Source of the DNA: an uncultured Campylobacter sp.
GTDB taxonomy: Bacteria > Campylobacterota > Campylobacteria > Campylobacterales > Campylobacteraceae
DNA: 13,447 nucleotides
Direction of reading: 5' to 3'
Assembly (NCBI GenBank): GCA_938046705.1
Contig: CALIWP010000354.1
Span: 1 to 13,447, forward strand
A model generated the notes under the pieces. The model ran no database searches. It saw only the letters and a program-made list of their open reading frames with translations, and was not told the origin of the DNA. Made by a program: the position numbers and the translations under genes. Positions 12,284-13,447 of the stretch are shown here, piece by piece. Numbering within the stretch: position 1 is the first letter of the stretch; each line of letters starts with the position of its first letter.

Positions 12284-13447
12284 GCGTGTATCTGCTTTTC
12301 TTAGTTAGCGCCGCCGTTAGCATCCTGCTCTACGGCGCGCAAAAATCAGCCGTTAAAATCGGCTTTGGATTAAGCGCGATCAGCTGTTTTTACGCGCTTT
12401 GCTACTTTGTGGCCAATATGGGCGTTACGCAGGGCTTCGCTCTAGGCGGAGACTTTTTATATGCGCCTAAATTTGAGCTAACTCCGCTTGGAAATTTCTT
12501 TAGCTTCGTAGTCGTCTTTATCGGCTTTGCCAGCAGCGTCTACGGTATGAGCTACGCGGAGGAATACATCAAAAAAGCAAGCGTAGGCGTTTTTGCCTGT
12601 TTGTTTAACCTTTTCATCCTTTCGATGCTTCTAGTCATCAGCGCAAATAACGTATTTTGCTTCGTCGTTTTGTGGGAGCTTATGACGCTTATTTCGTCTT
12701 TCCTCATCCTCGTAAACGACGGCAAAGGCACGCTAAAAGCGGTGATGGTATATCTAGGTATCGCTCAGGTCGGTGCGTTTTGTATCACGTGCGGACTGCT
12801 AATAATGGCTCACTATGCCGGTAGCGCCGAGTTTAGTAAATTTGCCCATCTAAATATGCCGACTGCGGCTAGCGTCGTGGTGTTTATACTATTCCTAGTA
12901 GGATTTGGTAGTAAAGCGGGTATGTGGCCGTTTCACGTATGGCTACCGATGGCTCACCCGGCCGCTCCTTCAAACGTCTCTGCTCTAATGAGCGGCGTAA
13001 TGATAAAGGTTGCGTTATTTACTCTAGTTAAATTTACGCTTTTCTTGCCTTTAAGCATTTACTTTGGTTTGACGGTTTTGATTTTGGGTGCCGCTAGTTC
13101 GCTTTTTGGCGTTCTTTACGCTCTTTGCCAGCACGACTACAAAGCGCTTCTTGCTTATCACTCAGTTGAAAATATCGGCATCATCTTGCTCGGTCTTGGC
13201 ACAGGTTTATACGGTCTAGCTGCGGGAAATAACACTCTTGCCGCGATCGGATTTTTAGCGGGATGCTATCACGTGGTTAACCACGCGATATTTAAAGGAC
13301 TACTATTCCTTTGCGCGGGTTCGGTTTTGCACGCTACGCACACTCGCGATATGGACGTGCTAGGCGGCTTAGCTAAAAAGATGCCTTGGACGTCTGTGGG
13401 TATGTTTATCGGTATTATGGGTATCGCAGCGCTTCCTCCGGTTAACG
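12277..13447 (+). CDS. hyfB: Hydrogenase-4 proton-channel membrane subunit HyfB, N-terminal 390 residues (cut by window edge)
   Basis: Antiporter-like membrane subunit related to NuoL/M/N, thought to couple hydrogen or formate metabolism to ion transport. The ATG at 12277 lies inside the last codons of hyfA and is preceded by AAGGGGGTGCGAG, so translation is likely coupled. Repeated hydrophobic segments begin at the N-terminus (VGVYLLFLVSAAVSILLYG). Conserved charged residues are in place: E134 in LWELMTL, K213 and H220 in KAGMWPFHVWLP, K289 in KALLAYHSVENIG, and K340 in NHAIFKGLLFL. These match the buried Glu/Lys/His chain of the family. HyfB is about 670 aa in E. coli, so roughly 280 residues and the rest of the operon (expected hyfC, E, F, G, H, I) lie beyond the right edge. 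Confidence 0.93.
   Translation, partial: MVGVYLLFLVSAAVSILLYGAQKSAVKIGFGLSAISCFYALCYFVANMGVTQGFALGGDFLYAPKFELTPLGNFFSFVVVFIGFASSVYGMSYAEEYIKKASVGVFACLFNLFILSMLLVISANNVFCFVVLWELMTLISSFLILVNDGKGTLKAVMVYLGIAQVGAFCITCGLLIMAHYAGSAEFSKFAHLNMPTAASVVVFILFLVGFGSKAGMWPFHVWLPMAHPAAPSNVSALMSGVMIKVALFTLVKFTLFLPLSIYFGLTVLILGAASSLFGVLYALCQHDYKALLAYHSVENIGIILLGLGTGLYGLAAGNNTLAAIGFLAGCYHVVNHAIFKGLLFLCAGSVLHATHTRDMDVLGGLAKKMPWTSVGMFIGIMGIAALPPVN

Noticed and set aside
1..13447. CRISPR arrays, insertion sequences, tRNA or rRNA genes, phage genes
   Set aside because: No regularly spaced direct repeats, transposase, integrase, tRNA-like folds or rRNA-like sequence were seen. The tandem paralogs explain the only long direct repeats.

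Overview
The window looks like chromosomal DNA of a Campylobacter-type epsilonproteobacterium, probably from the higher-GC oral/gut group (C. rectus/showae/curvus/concisus type). This rests on a petABC set coding for a menaquinol-type cytochrome bc complex with a diheme PetC, on a hydrogenase-4 (hyf) cluster, on sigma70 promoters with a good TATAAT-like -10 and no clear -35, and on an extreme excess of the hexamer AAATTT. The species is an inference; no rRNA or tRNA gene is present to anchor it.

Layout, left to right. (1) Positions 1-82: the N-terminus of a BadF/BcrA/HgdC-type activator ATPase on the minus strand, cut by the window edge. (2) 83-501: a gene-free stretch with a promoter for that ATPase, a long-armed inverted repeat and a hairpin. 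(3) 502-3545: two tandem minus-strand paralogs for exported, cysteine-containing, repeat-built beta-rich proteins of unknown function, expressed from one likely promoter. (4) 3886-4848: a cytoplasmic protein with weak SUMF1/formylglycine-generating-enzyme-like motifs. (5) 5070-7871: petA-petB-petC on the minus strand, with a promoter and a perfect 26-bp palindrome upstream and a strong terminator downstream. (6) 8212-8592: a small VOC/glyoxalase-fold protein, divergent from petA. (7) 8692-10557: mnmG (gidA). (8) 10764-11183: a small unrecognised soluble protein. (9) 11537 to the right edge: the start of a hyf operon (hyfA, then hyfB cut by the edge).

How the genes work together. PetABC passes electrons from menaquinol to periplasmic c-type cytochromes. 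HyfA and HyfB are the first parts of a membrane-bound [NiFe]-hydrogenase or formate-hydrogenlyase complex (ferredoxin-like electron carrier plus proton-channel subunit). The window therefore holds two energy-conserving membrane modules, separated by housekeeping tRNA modification and unknown genes. The tandem exported paralogs are the most likely undescribed system: three parts of each protein (two N-terminal repeats and a C-terminal region with a repeated DG-Y/DG motif) appear to have diverged and exchanged sequence. The second unexplained signal is a dispersed 10-mer, AAATTTGACG, found ten times, nine of them outside genes and twice as an inverted pair.
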